A DNA stretch of 64,000 nucleotides from Flavobacterium sp. Leaf82 (GTDB lineage: Bacteria > Bacteroidota > Bacteroidia > Flavobacteriales > Flavobacteriaceae), in the NCBI RefSeq assembly GCF_001422725.1, contig NZ_LMMA01000009.1, positions 1 to 64,000 on the forward strand. Direction: 5' to 3'. Shown piece after piece: positions 1-8,656 of this stretch. Below the pieces are notes generated by a model. It searched no databases, was not told the DNA's origin, and saw only the letters and a list, made by a program, of their open reading frames with translations. Position 1 is the stretch's first letter, and each line of letters starts with the position of its first letter. A program made the translations under genes and the position numbers.

Positions 1-223
1 AAAATAATTCAATAAAAAATTAAAAATATGATAATTATGTAAAATCATTTTATAATCATATAACAATTTTTTGAATCAATGAAATATACTAATATTAAAA
101 AGTATTGCTTGAGGAAAGCGAAGTCTTATAAACAGTTGTTTTTGTAACAAAAATCAATTTCAGGCTACTTATCGTTTATTGAAAAGTGTTTTGTACTTTT
201 AAATCCAAAAATTGTAAATCGAA

Positions 224-910
224 ATGGCAAATCCATTAATTAAAATAACCAATATCAAACGAGATTTCGTATTGGGTAACGAAATTGTTTATGTTTTAAA
301 AGGTATAGATTTAGAAATCAACAAAGGAGAATATGTAGCTTTAATGGGACCGTCAGGATCTGGAAAATCGACTTTAATGAACCTGTTAGGTTGTTTAGAT
401 ACGCCAACTTCCGGAAATTATGTATTAAACGGAAAAGATGTAAGCCAGATGAAAGATGATGAATTGGCGGGAATTCGAAATAAGGAAATTGGATTTGTGT
501 TTCAGACCTTTAATCTTTTACCCAGAACTACCGCTCTGGATAATGTTGCATTACCTATGATTTATGCAGGACATTCAAAATCTGAACGTAATGAGCGTGC
601 AATAGAAGTTCTGAATCAGGTAAATCTTGCTGACAGAATGGATCATCAGCCTAATCAGCTTTCAGGAGGACAACGTCAGCGCGTTGCCATTGCCCGAGCT
701 TTGGTTAATAAACCTTCGATTATTTTGGCAGATGAACCTACCGGAAATTTAGACAGTAAAACTTCTGTAGAGATCATGAAGCTTTTTGGTGATATTCACG
801 CACAAGGAAATACTGTAATTTTAGTAACCCACGAAGAAGACATCGCTGCTTATGCACATCGTGTCATTCGATTACGAGATGGCGTGATAGAAAGTGATAC
901 AACAAAGTAA
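224..910 (+). CDS. ABC transporter ATP-binding protein, MacB/LolD type
   Basis: ATPase subunit of an ABC transporter of the MacB/LolD/FtsE group, which powers an FtsX-fold permease for export or lipoprotein trafficking. Visible motifs are Walker A GPSGSGKS (residues 42-49), Q-loop Gln94, signature LSGGQ (146-150), Walker B IILADEP (166-172) and switch His203. The 228-residue length is normal for a stand-alone MacB-type ATPase, which has no membrane part. No permease lies next to it. A matching MacB-type permease sits at 57304-58548 in this window, but pairing the two is only a guess. Start is ATG at 224 with no Shine-Dalgarno, as usual in this phylum. Family assignment is firm; the substrate is unknown. 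Confidence 0.93.
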   Translation: MANPLIKITNIKRDFVLGNEIVYVLKGIDLEINKGEYVALMGPSGSGKSTLMNLLGCLDTPTSGNYVLNGKDVSQMKDDELAGIRNKEIGFVFQTFNLLPRTTALDNVALPMIYAGHSKSERNERAIEVLNQVNLADRMDHQPNQLSGGQRQRVAIARALVNKPSIILADEPTGNLDSKTSVEIMKLFGDIHAQGNTVILVTHEEDIAAYAHRVIRLRDGVIESDTTK

Positions 911-924
911 TTTTAGAATCGTTT

Positions 925-1031
925 AAAAATTTTAGATTTCTGATTTTAGATTTTAGATTCTTTTCTAAATCTATTTTTTAAGTTTTAATTTTTTTTCAAT
1001 CTAAAATCATAAATCTACAATCTAAAATAAA
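925..1031. repeat. Inverted repeat, TAGATTTT family
   Basis: The gap between the ABC ATPase and the adenosyltransferase is filled by short words TAGATTTT/GATTTTAGATT on the left (about 925-962) and their reverse complement AATCTAAAAT/AAATCTA on the right (about 999-1028), so the transcript could fold back. The same words recur at 51662-51763 and 57131-57165. Confidence 0.6.
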
Positions 1032-1033
1032 AA

Positions 1034-1603
1034 ATGAAAGTATATACAAAAACCGGAGATAAAGGAACAACAGCTCTTTTTGGCGGTACTCGTGTTCCCA
1101 AAGATCATATAAGGATTGACAGTTACGGAACTGTTGACGAATTGAACTCTTACATAGGACTCATTCGTGATCAGGAAATGGATTCGCATTATAAAACGAT
1201 ATTAATAGAAATCCAGGATCGTCTTTTTACTGTTGGAGCCATTTTAGCAACTCCGGCAGAAAAAGAAGTTTTAAAGAACGGTGAACTACGATTGAAGAAT
1301 CTCGGAATTATTGATTCTGATATTGAATTACTCGAAAACGAAATTGATAAAATGGAGGAAAGTCTTCCGCAAATGACGCATTTTGTATTACCGGGAGGAC
1401 ATCCAACTGTGTCACATTGTCATATTGCACGTTGTGTTTGCCGTCGTGCAGAGCGTTTGGCAGTACATTTAAGCCATAATGAACACGTTCCTGAAATCGC
1501 AATCAAGTACTTAAACCGACTTTCTGACTACCTTTTTGTCTTGGCACGGAAGTTGTCGTCAGACTTAAAAGCGGATGAAGTGAAATGGATTCCGAGGAAA
1601 TAA
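1034..1603 (+). CDS. Cob(I)yrinic acid a,c-diamide adenosyltransferase, PduO type
   Basis: Transfers the 5'-deoxyadenosyl group of ATP to cob(I)alamin, making adenosylcobalamin. PduO-family marks are the N-terminal KTGDKGTTALFGG segment (residues 6-18), which binds ATP, the DSYGTVDELNSYIG helix start near residue 29, the CRRAERLAV motif near 136 and the C-terminal YLNRLSDYLFVLAR helix. At 189 residues it is a complete family member. It probably supplies cofactor for methylmalonyl-CoA mutase, whose chaperone MeaB is at 25325-26416. Start ATG 1034 lies just after the repeat. Family is secure. The stricter names cobO or pduO are not assigned, because PduO-type enzymes are unrelated to CobA/CobO in sequence. 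Confidence 0.93.
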   Translation: MKVYTKTGDKGTTALFGGTRVPKDHIRIDSYGTVDELNSYIGLIRDQEMDSHYKTILIEIQDRLFTVGAILATPAEKEVLKNGELRLKNLGIIDSDIELLENEIDKMEESLPQMTHFVLPGGHPTVSHCHIARCVCRRAERLAVHLSHNEHVPEIAIKYLNRLSDYLFVLARKLSSDLKADEVKWIPRK

Positions 1604-1786
1604 ACAGTTTACAGTTGCAGTCACAGTTTTGCACTGAAAATTGAATATTTCGAAAAGAAGTAAAACAGTCGCAGTTTTTCAGTCTTGGGACTACAAACTG
1701 CAACAAAAACTGAATACGAAAAAACACAGCAATTAGTAGCAAATTTCAATTTTACCACTGAAAAATGACACTGAAAACTGAATATA
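1603..1786. repeat. Repeat of CAGTCGCAGTTTACAGT family
   Basis: Directly after the adenosyltransferase stop are several imperfect copies of ACAGTTTACAGTTGCAGTCACAG and, further right, words such as CACTGAAAACTGAAT in opposite sense. The same vocabulary occurs at 5551-5740, 47108-47162 and 48247-48304. The segment is non-coding and lies between genes on the same strand. Confidence 0.55.
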
Positions 1787-1830
1787 AATAGAGACGTTCT
1801 TAAATTTTATTAAAATAAATCAAATTTTAC

Positions 1831-1860
1831 TTGTCTTTTTCAGTAAAAAATTTATTTTTG
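1831..1860 (+). promoter_or_regulatory. Bacteroidota-type promoter for the DUF2795 gene
   Basis: TTG at 1831-1833 is followed by a 19-nt spacer and TATTTTTG at 1853-1860. This fits the phylum's TTG-N19-TAnnTTTG consensus exactly and lies 22 nt upstream of the ATG at 1883. It is one of the two best complete promoters in the window. Confidence 0.75.
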
Positions 1861-1882
1861 CACAAACTAAACAAGATAACAG

Positions 1883-2104
1883 ATGTATTGGACATTAGAA
1901 TTAGCATCTTATTTAAGTGATGCGCCATGGCCTGCTAACAAAGACGAACTTATAGACTACGCTATTAGAGCTGGTGCTCCATTAGAAGTAGTAGAAAACC
2001 TTCAGTCAATTGAAGACGAAGGAGAGATATATGAATCAATGGAAGAAATTTGGCCAGATTATCCAACAGACGAAGATTATCTTTGGAATGAGGATGAATA
2101 TTAA
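1883..2104 (+). CDS. DUF2795 domain small acidic protein
   Basis: A 73-residue acidic protein beginning MYWTLELASYL and ending in a run rich in Asp, Glu and Trp (SMEEIWPDYPTDEDYLWNED). The pattern of a small helical start, the sentence-like DAPWPANKDELIDYAIRAG and the acidic tail matches the DUF2795 family common in Flavobacteria, where it sits upstream of secA. The biochemical role is not known. It has its own strong promoter and is followed by a terminator-like hairpin, so it is expressed at least partly independently of SecA. No signal peptide or membrane segment is visible. Confidence 0.8.
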   Translation: MYWTLELASYLSDAPWPANKDELIDYAIRAGAPLEVVENLQSIEDEGEIYESMEEIWPDYPTDEDYLWNEDEY

Positions 2105-2110
2105 AAAATA

Positions 2111-2153
2111 AACCAAAGAAAAAAGTCTCATCACCGAGGCTTTTTTTTTGGTT
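2111..2153 (+). terminator. Terminator-like hairpin between DUF2795 gene and secA
   Basis: Left arm AACCAAAGAAAAAAGTCTC (2111-2129) pairs imperfectly with GAGGCTTTTTTTTTGGTT (2136-2153) across a 6-nt loop. The A/T-rich outer stem gives a T-tract on the + strand. Confidence 0.7.
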
Positions 2154-2191
2154 CAAATACACATTTACACAAAATAGAAATACAATAAATC

Positions 2192-5100
2192 ATGAGTTTC
2201 ATAAACAGTATTATAAAAGTCTTTGTAGGTGATAAATCACAAAAAGATGTCAAAGCTTTACAGCCCTATTTAACTAAAATTAAAACATTCGAAACCAGCT
2301 TAATGGATTTGTCTCATGACGAATTGAGAGCTAGAACCGTTTTTTTTAAACAAAAAATAAAAGAAGCCAGAGCTGATAAAGATGCTAAAATTGCTTCGCT
2401 TAAAGCAGAAGTAGAAAACATCGAAGACATCGACAAAAGAGAAGATCTTTATGATGCTATCGATTCTCTTGAAAAAGAAGCATACGAAATCTCAGAGAAA
2501 ACTCTATTAGAGATTCTTCCTGAAGCATTTTCTGTTGTTAAAGAAACTGCACGCCGTTTTAAAGATAACTCATTTATTGAAGTTACTGCAACTGCAAAAG
2601 ACCGCGAACTTTCTGCAACTAAATCATATATCGCTATTGAAGGTGATAAAGCAACATGGGCTAACAAATGGAACGCTGCCGGTAAAGAAATTACCTGGGA
2701 CATGATTCATTACGATGTTCAGTTAATTGGTGGTATGGTTTTGCACGAAGGTAAAGTTGCCGAAATGCAAACAGGTGAAGGTAAAACTTTAGTGGCTACA
2801 CTTCCGCTTTACTTAAATGCTTTGACAGGAAACGGAGTTCACTTGGTAACGGTGAATGATTACTTAGCAAAACGTGATAGTACATGGAAAGCGCCTTTAT
2901 TTGAATTTCACGGTTTAACTGTTGATTGTATCGATAATCACCAGCCAAGTACTGAACAAAGAAAAAAAGCATACGACGCTGATATCACTTACGGAACCAA
3001 CAATGAATTTGGTTTTGACTACTTAAGAGATAATATGGCACATTCGCCAGCAGATTTAGTACAAAGAAAACACAATTATGCTATTGTCGATGAGGTCGAT
3101 TCTGTATTAATTGATGATGCAAGAACACCACTTATTATTTCAGGACCGGTTCCTCAGGGAGATCGTCATGAATTTAATGAGTTGAAACCAAAAATCGAAA
3201 ACTTAGTATCTCAACAACGTCAGTTAGCGAATGGTTTCTTAGCAGAAGCTAAAAAACTAATCAAAGAAGGAAACACTAAAGAAGGTGGTTTCTTATTATT
3301 GAGAGCTTACAGAAGTTTACCTAGAAATAAAGCATTAATTAAATTTTTGAGTGAAGAAGGAGTTAAACAATTGCTTCAAAAAACCGAAAATCAATACATG
3401 CAGGATAACAATCGCGAAATGCATAAAGTTGATGAAGCTTTGTATTTTGTAATTGAAGAAAAAAACAATCAGGTTGAGTTGACTGATAACGGTATTCAAT
3501 ACCTTTCAGGAGATACAGATCCGGACTTTTTTGTACTTCCGGATATTGGAACTGAAATTGCGGCGATCGAAAAACAAAAACTGGATAAAGACGGTGAAGC
3601 AGAAGCTAAAGAAAGATTATTCCAGGATTTTGGAGTAAAAAGCGAGCGTATCCACACTCTTACTCAACTTTTAAAAGCATATGCTCTTTTTGAAAAAGAT
3701 GTAGAATATGTAATCATGGACAATAAGATTATGATTGTCGATGAGCAAACAGGTCGTATCATGGATGGTCGTCGTTATTCTGACGGTTTACACCAGGCGA
3801 TCGAAGCTAAAGAAAATGTAAAAATCGAAGCTGCTACACAAACTTTTGCAACTGTTACATTACAGAATTATTTTAGAATGTACAGCAAATTAGGTGGTAT
3901 GACAGGTACAGCGGTTACAGAAGCTGGAGAGTTATGGCAGATTTATAAATTAGACGTAGTTGAAATTCCAACGAACCGTGCTATTTCAAGACAAGACAAA
4001 GAAGATTATATCTATAAAACTACACGTGAGAAATTCAACGCTGTAATTGAAGATGTTACTGAATTATCAAATGCAGGAAGACCAGTTTTAATTGGAACTA
4101 CGTCTGTAGAGATTTCAGAATTATTAAGCCGAATGTTGAAAATGAGAGGCGTTACACATAACGTTTTGAATGCTAAAATGCACAAACAAGAGGCACAAAT
4201 TGTTGAAGAAGCAGGAAAAGCCGGAGTTGTAACTATTGCAACAAATATGGCTGGTCGTGGTACCGATATTAAATTATCTCCAGAAGTAAAAGCTGCCGGA
4301 GGTTTAGCAATCGTTGGTACAGAGCGTCATGATTCCCGTCGTGTAGACAGACAGTTACGTGGTCGTGCAGGACGTCAGGGAGATCCGGGAAGTTCTCAAT
4401 TCTATGTTTCTCTTGAAGATAACTTAATGCGTTTATTTGGTTCTGAAAGAGTTGCAAAAGTGATGGACAGAATGGGACTTCAGGAAGGTGAAGTTATCCA
4501 GCATTCTATGATGACTAAATCTATCGAGCGTGCTCAGAAAAAAGTAGAAGAAAACAACTTTGGTGTTCGTAAACGTTTATTAGAATATGATGACGTTATG
4601 AACTCTCAACGTGAGGTAGTATACAAACGTCGTCGTCACGCATTATTTGGTGAGCGTTTGAAACTGGATATCGCTAATATGTTATATGACACTTGCGAAT
4701 TGATCGTAAGCCAAAATAAACAAGTTAATGATTTCAAAAATTTCGAATTTGATTTGATCCGTTATTTTTCTATCACTTCTCCAATTTCTGAAGCTGATTT
4801 TGGAAAACTATCTGATATCGAAATTACAGGAAAAATATACAAAGAAACACTTGCTTTCTATACAGAAAAAACGGAACGCAGCGCAAGAGAAGCTTTCCCA
4901 ATTGTTAAAGGTGTTTACGAAGAGCCAAACAATCATTTTGAGCGTATCGTAGTTCCATTTACTGACGGAATCAAAACTTTGAATGTTGTTACAGATCTGA
5001 AAAAAGCGTACGAAAGCGAAGGTGCACAGTTAATCGCTGACTTCGAGAAAAACATCACTCTTTCTATCGTTGATGAGGCATGGAAAAAACATTTACGTAA

Positions 5101-5536
5101 AATGGACGAGTTGAAACAATCTGTTCAATTAGCCGTTCACGAACAAAAAGATCCATTACTTATCTACAAATTAGAAGCTTTTAATTTGTTTAGAGGAATG
5201 TTAGACAACGTTAATAAAGAAGTTATTTCATTCTTGTTTAAAGGTGATTTACCGGCTCAAAACGTTCCTGAAATTCACGAAGCAAAAGAAGTACGTCAAA
5301 AAGAGAACTTCAAATTAAGCAAAGACGAAATTGTAAACAGTGAAGACATTAACCGCGAAGCTGGAGAAACACAACAACGTCAGGTTACAGAAACCATTGT
5401 GAGAGATAATCCAAAAATCAATCGTAATGACAACGTAACAATTCAGGAAGTTGCAACTGGTAAAACAGAAACAATGAAATTCAAAAAAGCTGAAACTCTT
5501 TTAGCTTCAGGAGCCTGGATTATTGTAAAAGAATAA
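2192..5536 (+). CDS. secA: Preprotein translocase ATPase SecA
   Basis: Motor ATPase that pushes unfolded preproteins through the SecYEG channel. Walker A MQTGEGKT lies near residue 191, the Walker B/DEAD-equivalent [15 protein letters not shown] near 298, and the second RecA domain contains GTTSVE and [11 protein letters not shown] followed by [20 protein letters not shown]. At 1114 residues it is about 200 longer than E. coli SecA. The extra length is mainly a charged helical insertion in the preprotein-crosslinking region (about residues 315-440) plus a longer C-terminus, typical of Bacteroidota. The C-terminal Cys-rich zinc motif is absent; the protein ends in GAWIIVKE. Start is ATG 2192. 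An intrinsic terminator follows. Confidence 0.98.
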   Translation: MSFINSIIKVFVGDKSQKDVKALQPYLTKIKTFETSLMDLSHDELRARTVFFKQKIKEARADKDAKIASLKAEVENIEDIDKREDLYDAIDSLEKEAYEISEKTLLEILPEAFSVVKETARRFKDNSFIEVTATAKDRELSATKSYIAIEGDKATWANKWNAAGKEITWDMIHYDVQLIGGMVLHEGKVAEMQTGEGKTLVATLPLYLNALTGNGVHLVTVNDYLAKRDSTWKAPLFEFHGLTVDCIDNHQPSTEQRKKAYDADITYGTNNEFGFDYLRDNMAHSPADLVQRKHNYAIVDEVDSVLIDDARTPLIISGPVPQGDRHEFNELKPKIENLVSQQRQLANGFLAEAKKLIKEGNTKEGGFLLLRAYRSLPRNKALIKFLSEEGVKQLLQKTENQYMQDNNREMHKVDEALYFVIEEKNNQVELTDNGIQYLSGDTDPDFFVLPDIGTEIAAIEKQKLDKDGEAEAKERLFQDFGVKSERIHTLTQLLKAYALFEKDVEYVIMDNKIMIVDEQTGRIMDGRRYSDGLHQAIEAKENVKIEAATQTFATVTLQNYFRMYSKLGGMTGTAVTEAGELWQIYKLDVVEIPTNRAISRQDKEDYIYKTTREKFNAVIEDVTELSNAGRPVLIGTTSVEISELLSRMLKMRGVTHNVLNAKMHKQEAQIVEEAGKAGVVTIATNMAGRGTDIKLSPEVKAAGGLAIVGTERHDSRRVDRQLRGRAGRQGDPGSSQFYVSLEDNLMRLFGSERVAKVMDRMGLQEGEVIQHSMMTKSIERAQKKVEENNFGVRKRLLEYDDVMNSQREVVYKRRRHALFGERLKLDIANMLYDTCELIVSQNKQVNDFKNFEFDLIRYFSITSPISEADFGKLSDIEITGKIYKETLAFYTEKTERSAREAFPIVKGVYEEPNNHFERIVVPFTDGIKTLNVVTDLKKAYESEGAQLIADFEKNITLSIVDEAWKKHLRKMDELKQSVQLAVHEQKDPLLIYKLEAFNLFRGMLDNVNKEVISFLFKGDLPAQNVPEIHEAKEVRQKENFKLSKDEIVNSEDINREAGETQQRQVTETIVRDNPKINRNDNVTIQEVATGKTETMKFKKAETLLASGAWIIVKE

Positions 5537-5550
5537 TTTTTAGTATTCGG

Positions 5551-5740
5551 TTAAGTATTCAGTCGCAGTTTACACTAATACTGAAATATTTAATACTATA
5601 TATCAAACCAAACCCGACAGATCTAAAGATTTGTCGGGTTTTCTTTTTTAAATGGTTTATAGTTAAATCTCCATTTTATGTTTGAATAATAAAAACTGTG
5701 ACTGAAAACTGTGACTAAAAACTAAGTACTGATACTAAAA
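5551..5740. repeat. Nested element: CAGTCGCAGTTTACA-type arms enclosing the secA terminator
   Basis: The left side (about 5551-5600, words AGTATTCAGTCGCAGTTTACA, AATACTGAAATA) and the right side (about 5693-5740, words AACTGTGACTGAAAACTGTGA) belong to the repeat family seen at 1603-1786, here in opposite sense. The CCCGACAG hairpin at 5611-5640 lies between them. Confidence 0.55.
5611..5650 (+). terminator. secA intrinsic terminator
   Basis: AACCCGACAGATCT (5611-5624) pairs with AGATTTGTCGGGTT (5627-5640), followed by TTCTTTTTT. The same CCCGACAG hairpin word recurs at 35072-35104. Confidence 0.85.
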
Positions 5741-5790
5741 AACTTTTATGTTAAATGATAAAAATCATAACGAATAAAAGGAATAAAATG

Positions 5791-5798
5791 TATTTTTG
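5791..5798 (+). promoter_or_regulatory. Putative -7 box (TATTTTTG) for the Cys-motif protein
   Basis: TATTTTTG matches TAnnTTTG and lies 24 nt upstream of the TTG start codon at 5823. No convincing TTG -33 element is seen at the right distance. Confidence 0.5.
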
Positions 5799-5822
5799 CA
5801 TTCAAAATAACGAAATCAACTC

Positions 5823-6200
5823 TTGAAGAAGTTTTATATCATATTACTTTCCTGTATGTTATTAGTGCCATCATTTGGCAGCTTCGTTGTTTATACCTCA
5901 TTTAAATTAAATCAGGACGAAATTTCTAAAACCATTTGTGTACAGCGCAAAATGGTTTATAATACTTGTAACGGTCGTTGCGAACTTCAAAAAAGTTTGA
6001 AAAAATATGCCGACAACGAGAAAAAAATGCAAAACAACCTGAAAGAAAAGTCAGAAGTAGTTTACATTCAAAATACCATCACAAACGAATTCAAATTGGT
6101 ATCTCCAATAATTTCTAAAGCAAAACTTTTTGCTACTTTGGATGCAAAACCTATTTCGGTTTCAATTGCGACTTTTCGCCCTCCCTCCTATTTTATATAA
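5823..6200 (+). CDS. Small exported protein with C-x9-C-x3-C motif, putative metal-locus protein
   Basis: A 125-residue protein with TTG start, supported by a -7 box 24 nt upstream and by the ideal signal-anchor MKKFYIILLSCMLLVPSFGS right after it. Past the hydrophobic N-terminus comes ICVQRKMVYNTCNGRCELQK with Cys39, Cys49 and Cys53, then a Lys-rich helix and a C-terminus ending RPPSYFI. I recognise the pattern as a small Bacteroidota protein found beside metal-handling genes, but I cannot name a function. The downstream MbnP/MbnH-type genes make copper binding or sensing a reasonable inference. It could instead be a membrane-anchored redox protein. Confidence 0.7.
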   Translation: MKKFYIILLSCMLLVPSFGSFVVYTSFKLNQDEISKTICVQRKMVYNTCNGRCELQKSLKKYADNEKKMQNNLKEKSEVVYIQNTITNEFKLVSPIISKAKLFATLDAKPISVSIATFRPPSYFI

Positions 6201-6317
6201 TTTTTTAAATCACATTTCGGCTTTAATCGAGATGCTATTTTTCGTTGTTCAAAAAACAATGAAAACGTGTTTACGCACATCATAAATTTAAAATTACAAT
6301 TATATAAAATTCATAAA

Positions 6318-7121
6318 ATGAAAAATACTTTATACAAAGCCATCGCTCTTGTAGCAATCTCTATAGCACTTACTTCATGTTCAAACGACGATAATAAAAA
6401 CGATACTTCAGGATCAGGAAGCCTTGTACTGGAATATGACAACGGTTTTGGTGCAAACGATTTGATTCTAAACACACAAGGAAACACAACTTCTAATAAT
6501 GAAGTCCTAAAAATAAGTCTGGTTAAATACATCATTAGTAATGTCGTTTTAACAAAAGCTGACGGAACTACTTTTACTTACCCAAAAAGCAAAAGTTATT
6601 TTATTGCTGATGAAACTTCTGCAGACGGACACGAATTTAAACTTACAGATATTCCTGCCGGAGATTACGTAAAAGTGAAATACGGAATTGGTGTTGATGA
6701 AGAACAATGGAAATTAGGAGCTTCTGGTCAGGGAGATTTTCTTGCTCAGGCTGATAAGGCAGGAATGATGTGGTCTTGGGCTGCAGGTTATAAATTCTTT
6801 GCTCTTGAAGGTACTTTTACATCGCCAACTGTTACTACTGCAACTCCTTTTATGATTCATACCGGTAAAACAGGAACTGATTATAATTATACAGAGGTTA
6901 CGCTTGATTTACCAACAAAAGCATTGGTTCGTACTACAATTACCCCAACAGTTCACATAAAAATTGATCTGTCTAAGACTATTGACGGAACAAACAAAAT
7001 CAAACTTTCTGACAACAATATGGGCGGAATGGGTGCTATGATTATGAGCGGGGCAAATCTACCGTTGATCACCCAAAACATCTCGACTATGTTTAAAGTA
7101 GACCACGTACATAACGACTAA
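6318..7121 (+). CDS. MbnP-family copper-binding lipoprotein
   Basis: A 267-residue lipoprotein with a lipobox ending ALTSC (Cys21) after MKNTLYKAIALVAISI. The open frame extends upstream to a GTG at 6267, but ATG 6318 gives the signal peptide directly at the N-terminus. The MbnP signature is the central MMWSWAAGYKFFALEG segment, preceded by an IPAGDY beta-strand and GIGVDEEQW, with a Met/His-rich end (NNMGGMGAMIMSG, VDHVHND). In the methanobactin system MbnP carries a Trp that MbnH oxidises to kynurenine, creating a copper site. The next gene is an MbnH-like di-heme enzyme, which supports the call. Whether a Trp here is modified is inference. Confidence 0.8.
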   Translation: MKNTLYKAIALVAISIALTSCSNDDNKNDTSGSGSLVLEYDNGFGANDLILNTQGNTTSNNEVLKISLVKYIISNVVLTKADGTTFTYPKSKSYFIADETSADGHEFKLTDIPAGDYVKVKYGIGVDEEQWKLGASGQGDFLAQADKAGMMWSWAAGYKFFALEGTFTSPTVTTATPFMIHTGKTGTDYNYTEVTLDLPTKALVRTTITPTVHIKIDLSKTIDGTNKIKLSDNNMGGMGAMIMSGANLPLITQNISTMFKVDHVHND

Positions 7122-7131
7122 TTTTATTTTC

Positions 7132-7263
7132 AGGAGCACAAAAGTTTCGTCTCCAAAGAAATAACATCCCGCTTTCGGCTATATCTTTTTTGAGACGAAA
7201 AAAAATCGTCTCAAAAAAGGATACCGCTCTCTATCGGGGCTATTCCAGAACCTTTTGTGCTTC
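7132..7263. repeat. Nested inverted repeat between MbnP- and MbnH-type genes
   Basis: The outer arms are AGCACAAAAG (near 7134) and CTTTTGTGCT (7252-7261). Inside lie imperfect CCCGCTTTCGG / CTATCGGGGC words, and at the core a perfect 14-bp stem CTTTTTTGAGACGA (7185-7198) / TCGTCTCAAAAAAG (7206-7219). The core could terminate transcription in both directions or attenuate the downstream gene. Related words (AGCCCCGATTGAAG, AAAGCGGGAT) recur at about 8490-8640. Confidence 0.6.
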
Positions 7264-7283
7264 TAATAAAACATAAAAAAATC

Positions 7284-8324
7284 ATGCTGAAAATAAAATA
7301 TTTTCTATTGTTGATGATTCCGTTGTTATGTAGTTGTTCTAATCAGGACGACGAATATGTAAATATTCCTTTAGAATTTACCGTTCCGTCAAACTTTCCT
7401 GCTTTAGCATACAATATTGCGCAGAATCCGCCAACAGAAAAAGGATTTGAATTGGGTAAAAAACTCTTTTACGACGGGCGTTTAGCGTCTGACGGAGTGG
7501 TTTCCTGTGGCTTTTGTCACATACAAGCCAATGCCTTTACGCATCACGGACACACAGTAAGTCATGGTGTAAACGATGCACAAGGAACACGAAACACACC
7601 GCCAATTCAAAATTTAGCGTACCAGAGTATATTCATGTACGATGGAGCTGCTGACCATTTAGACTTACAACCTATAATTCCGTTAACGAGTATTATAGAA
7701 ATGAACGGAGATTTGAATGCCATTTTAAAAATGATGAAAGCCGATAAAGACTACCAAAAGTTATTTGGTCTTGCTTTTGACGATGGCGCAATTACAACCG
7801 AAAATATGCTGAAAGCACTTTCGCAATTTATGGTTATGGTTACGTCATCAAATTCAAGGTTCGACAAATACAGACGTAATGAAACCGGCGGGAATCTAAC
7901 AACTGATGAATTAGCAGGATATGATTTATTCAAATCAAAATGTTCTTCTTGTCATGCTACGGATTTGCAGACGGATAACTCTTTTAGAAATAATGGCTTA
8001 GCCGTAAATCCTTTTGTAAATGATGTTGGCCGCTACAAACTGACTGAATTAGAGAGCGATTATTACAAATTCAAAGTGCCTAGTTTACGAAATGTAGAAG
8101 TTTCAGGTCCTTATATGCACGATGGAAGATTTGGAACTCTTGAAGGCGTTCTCGATCATTATGCAAGCGGAATTGAAAACTCGGCTACTCTAGACCCAAT
8201 ATTAAAACAGAACGGAAAATTAGGAATTTCCCTTTCTGATACTGATAAAAAACAAATAATAGCTTTCCTGAAAACATTAACTGATAATCAGTATTTGACG
8301 GATAAACGTTTTTCTGAATATTAA
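7284..8324 (+). CDS. Di-heme cytochrome c peroxidase/MauG-type enzyme, MbnH-like
   Basis: Two c-type heme motifs, CGFCH (75-79) and CSSCH (220-224), plus the family-typical GKKLFYDGRLASDG, GTRNTPPIQNLAY and VPSLRNVEVSGPYMHDGRFGTLEGVLDHY segments mark the bacterial di-heme peroxidase/MauG family. A lipobox-like LLCSCSN follows the hydrophobic N-terminus, so it is probably a periplasm-facing lipoprotein. The frame opens at GTG 7257, but ATG 7284 places the signal peptide first, giving 346 residues. Beside an MbnP homologue, the best reading is an MbnH-like enzyme that oxidises a Trp of its partner. A plain hydrogen peroxide scavenger is the alternative. Confidence 0.88.
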   Translation: MLKIKYFLLLMIPLLCSCSNQDDEYVNIPLEFTVPSNFPALAYNIAQNPPTEKGFELGKKLFYDGRLASDGVVSCGFCHIQANAFTHHGHTVSHGVNDAQGTRNTPPIQNLAYQSIFMYDGAADHLDLQPIIPLTSIIEMNGDLNAILKMMKADKDYQKLFGLAFDDGAITTENMLKALSQFMVMVTSSNSRFDKYRRNETGGNLTTDELAGYDLFKSKCSSCHATDLQTDNSFRNNGLAVNPFVNDVGRYKLTELESDYYKFKVPSLRNVEVSGPYMHDGRFGTLEGVLDHYASGIENSATLDPILKQNGKLGISLSDTDKKQIIAFLKTLTDNQYLTDKRFSEY

Positions 8325-8656
8325 AATACATTGTCAAAGTATGTCATTTCGACTCAGGAGAAATCACATTAGAAGCTGCGTAAAGAAAAGCTTCAATCTT
8401 TGTCGACTAACGAGTTTGATTTCTCCTCTGTCGAAATGACAAGATTGTGTTGACTAGAGGGTAAAAAAATATAATTATAATGAAAACTGGAGTCTTAGCC
8501 CCGATTGAAGTGGAAAGCCTTTTTGAAAAAAGACCTAATTTTTCTGGGTTTTATAAAGCGACCAGAGGAAGCTTTGTAAAAACATAGAAAAATGGGATTT
8601 TGAAAAAAGCTTGAAACGAAAAGCGGGATCAGCTTCTAAAAATAATACAAATTAAA
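8325..8656. repeat. Gene-free stretch: GTCATTTCGAC palindrome plus AGCCCCGATT element
   Basis: This 332-bp gap holds no credible gene. At 8342-8441 an inverted repeat has outer word TGTCATTTCGAC, inner word GGAGAAATCACA and their complement GATTTCTCC...GTCGAAATGACA. A better-conserved copy lies at 26505-26608 and a half copy at 43201-43246. From about 8490 to 8640 a second element has TTAGCCCCGATTGAAGTGG on the left and GAAAAGCGGGATCAGCTTC on the right, resembling the element at 7132-7263. Confidence 0.65.

Noticed and set aside
224..910. Pairing of the MacB-type ATPase with the permease at 57304-58548
   Set aside because: They are 56 kb apart with no shared regulatory sequence seen. Both are of the right class, but so would be many other genes in the genome.
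1308..1742. Minus-strand reading frames across the adenosyltransferase and following repeat
   Set aside because: They are shadows of the real + strand gene or of repeat sequence with low-complexity composition. No domain is recognisable.
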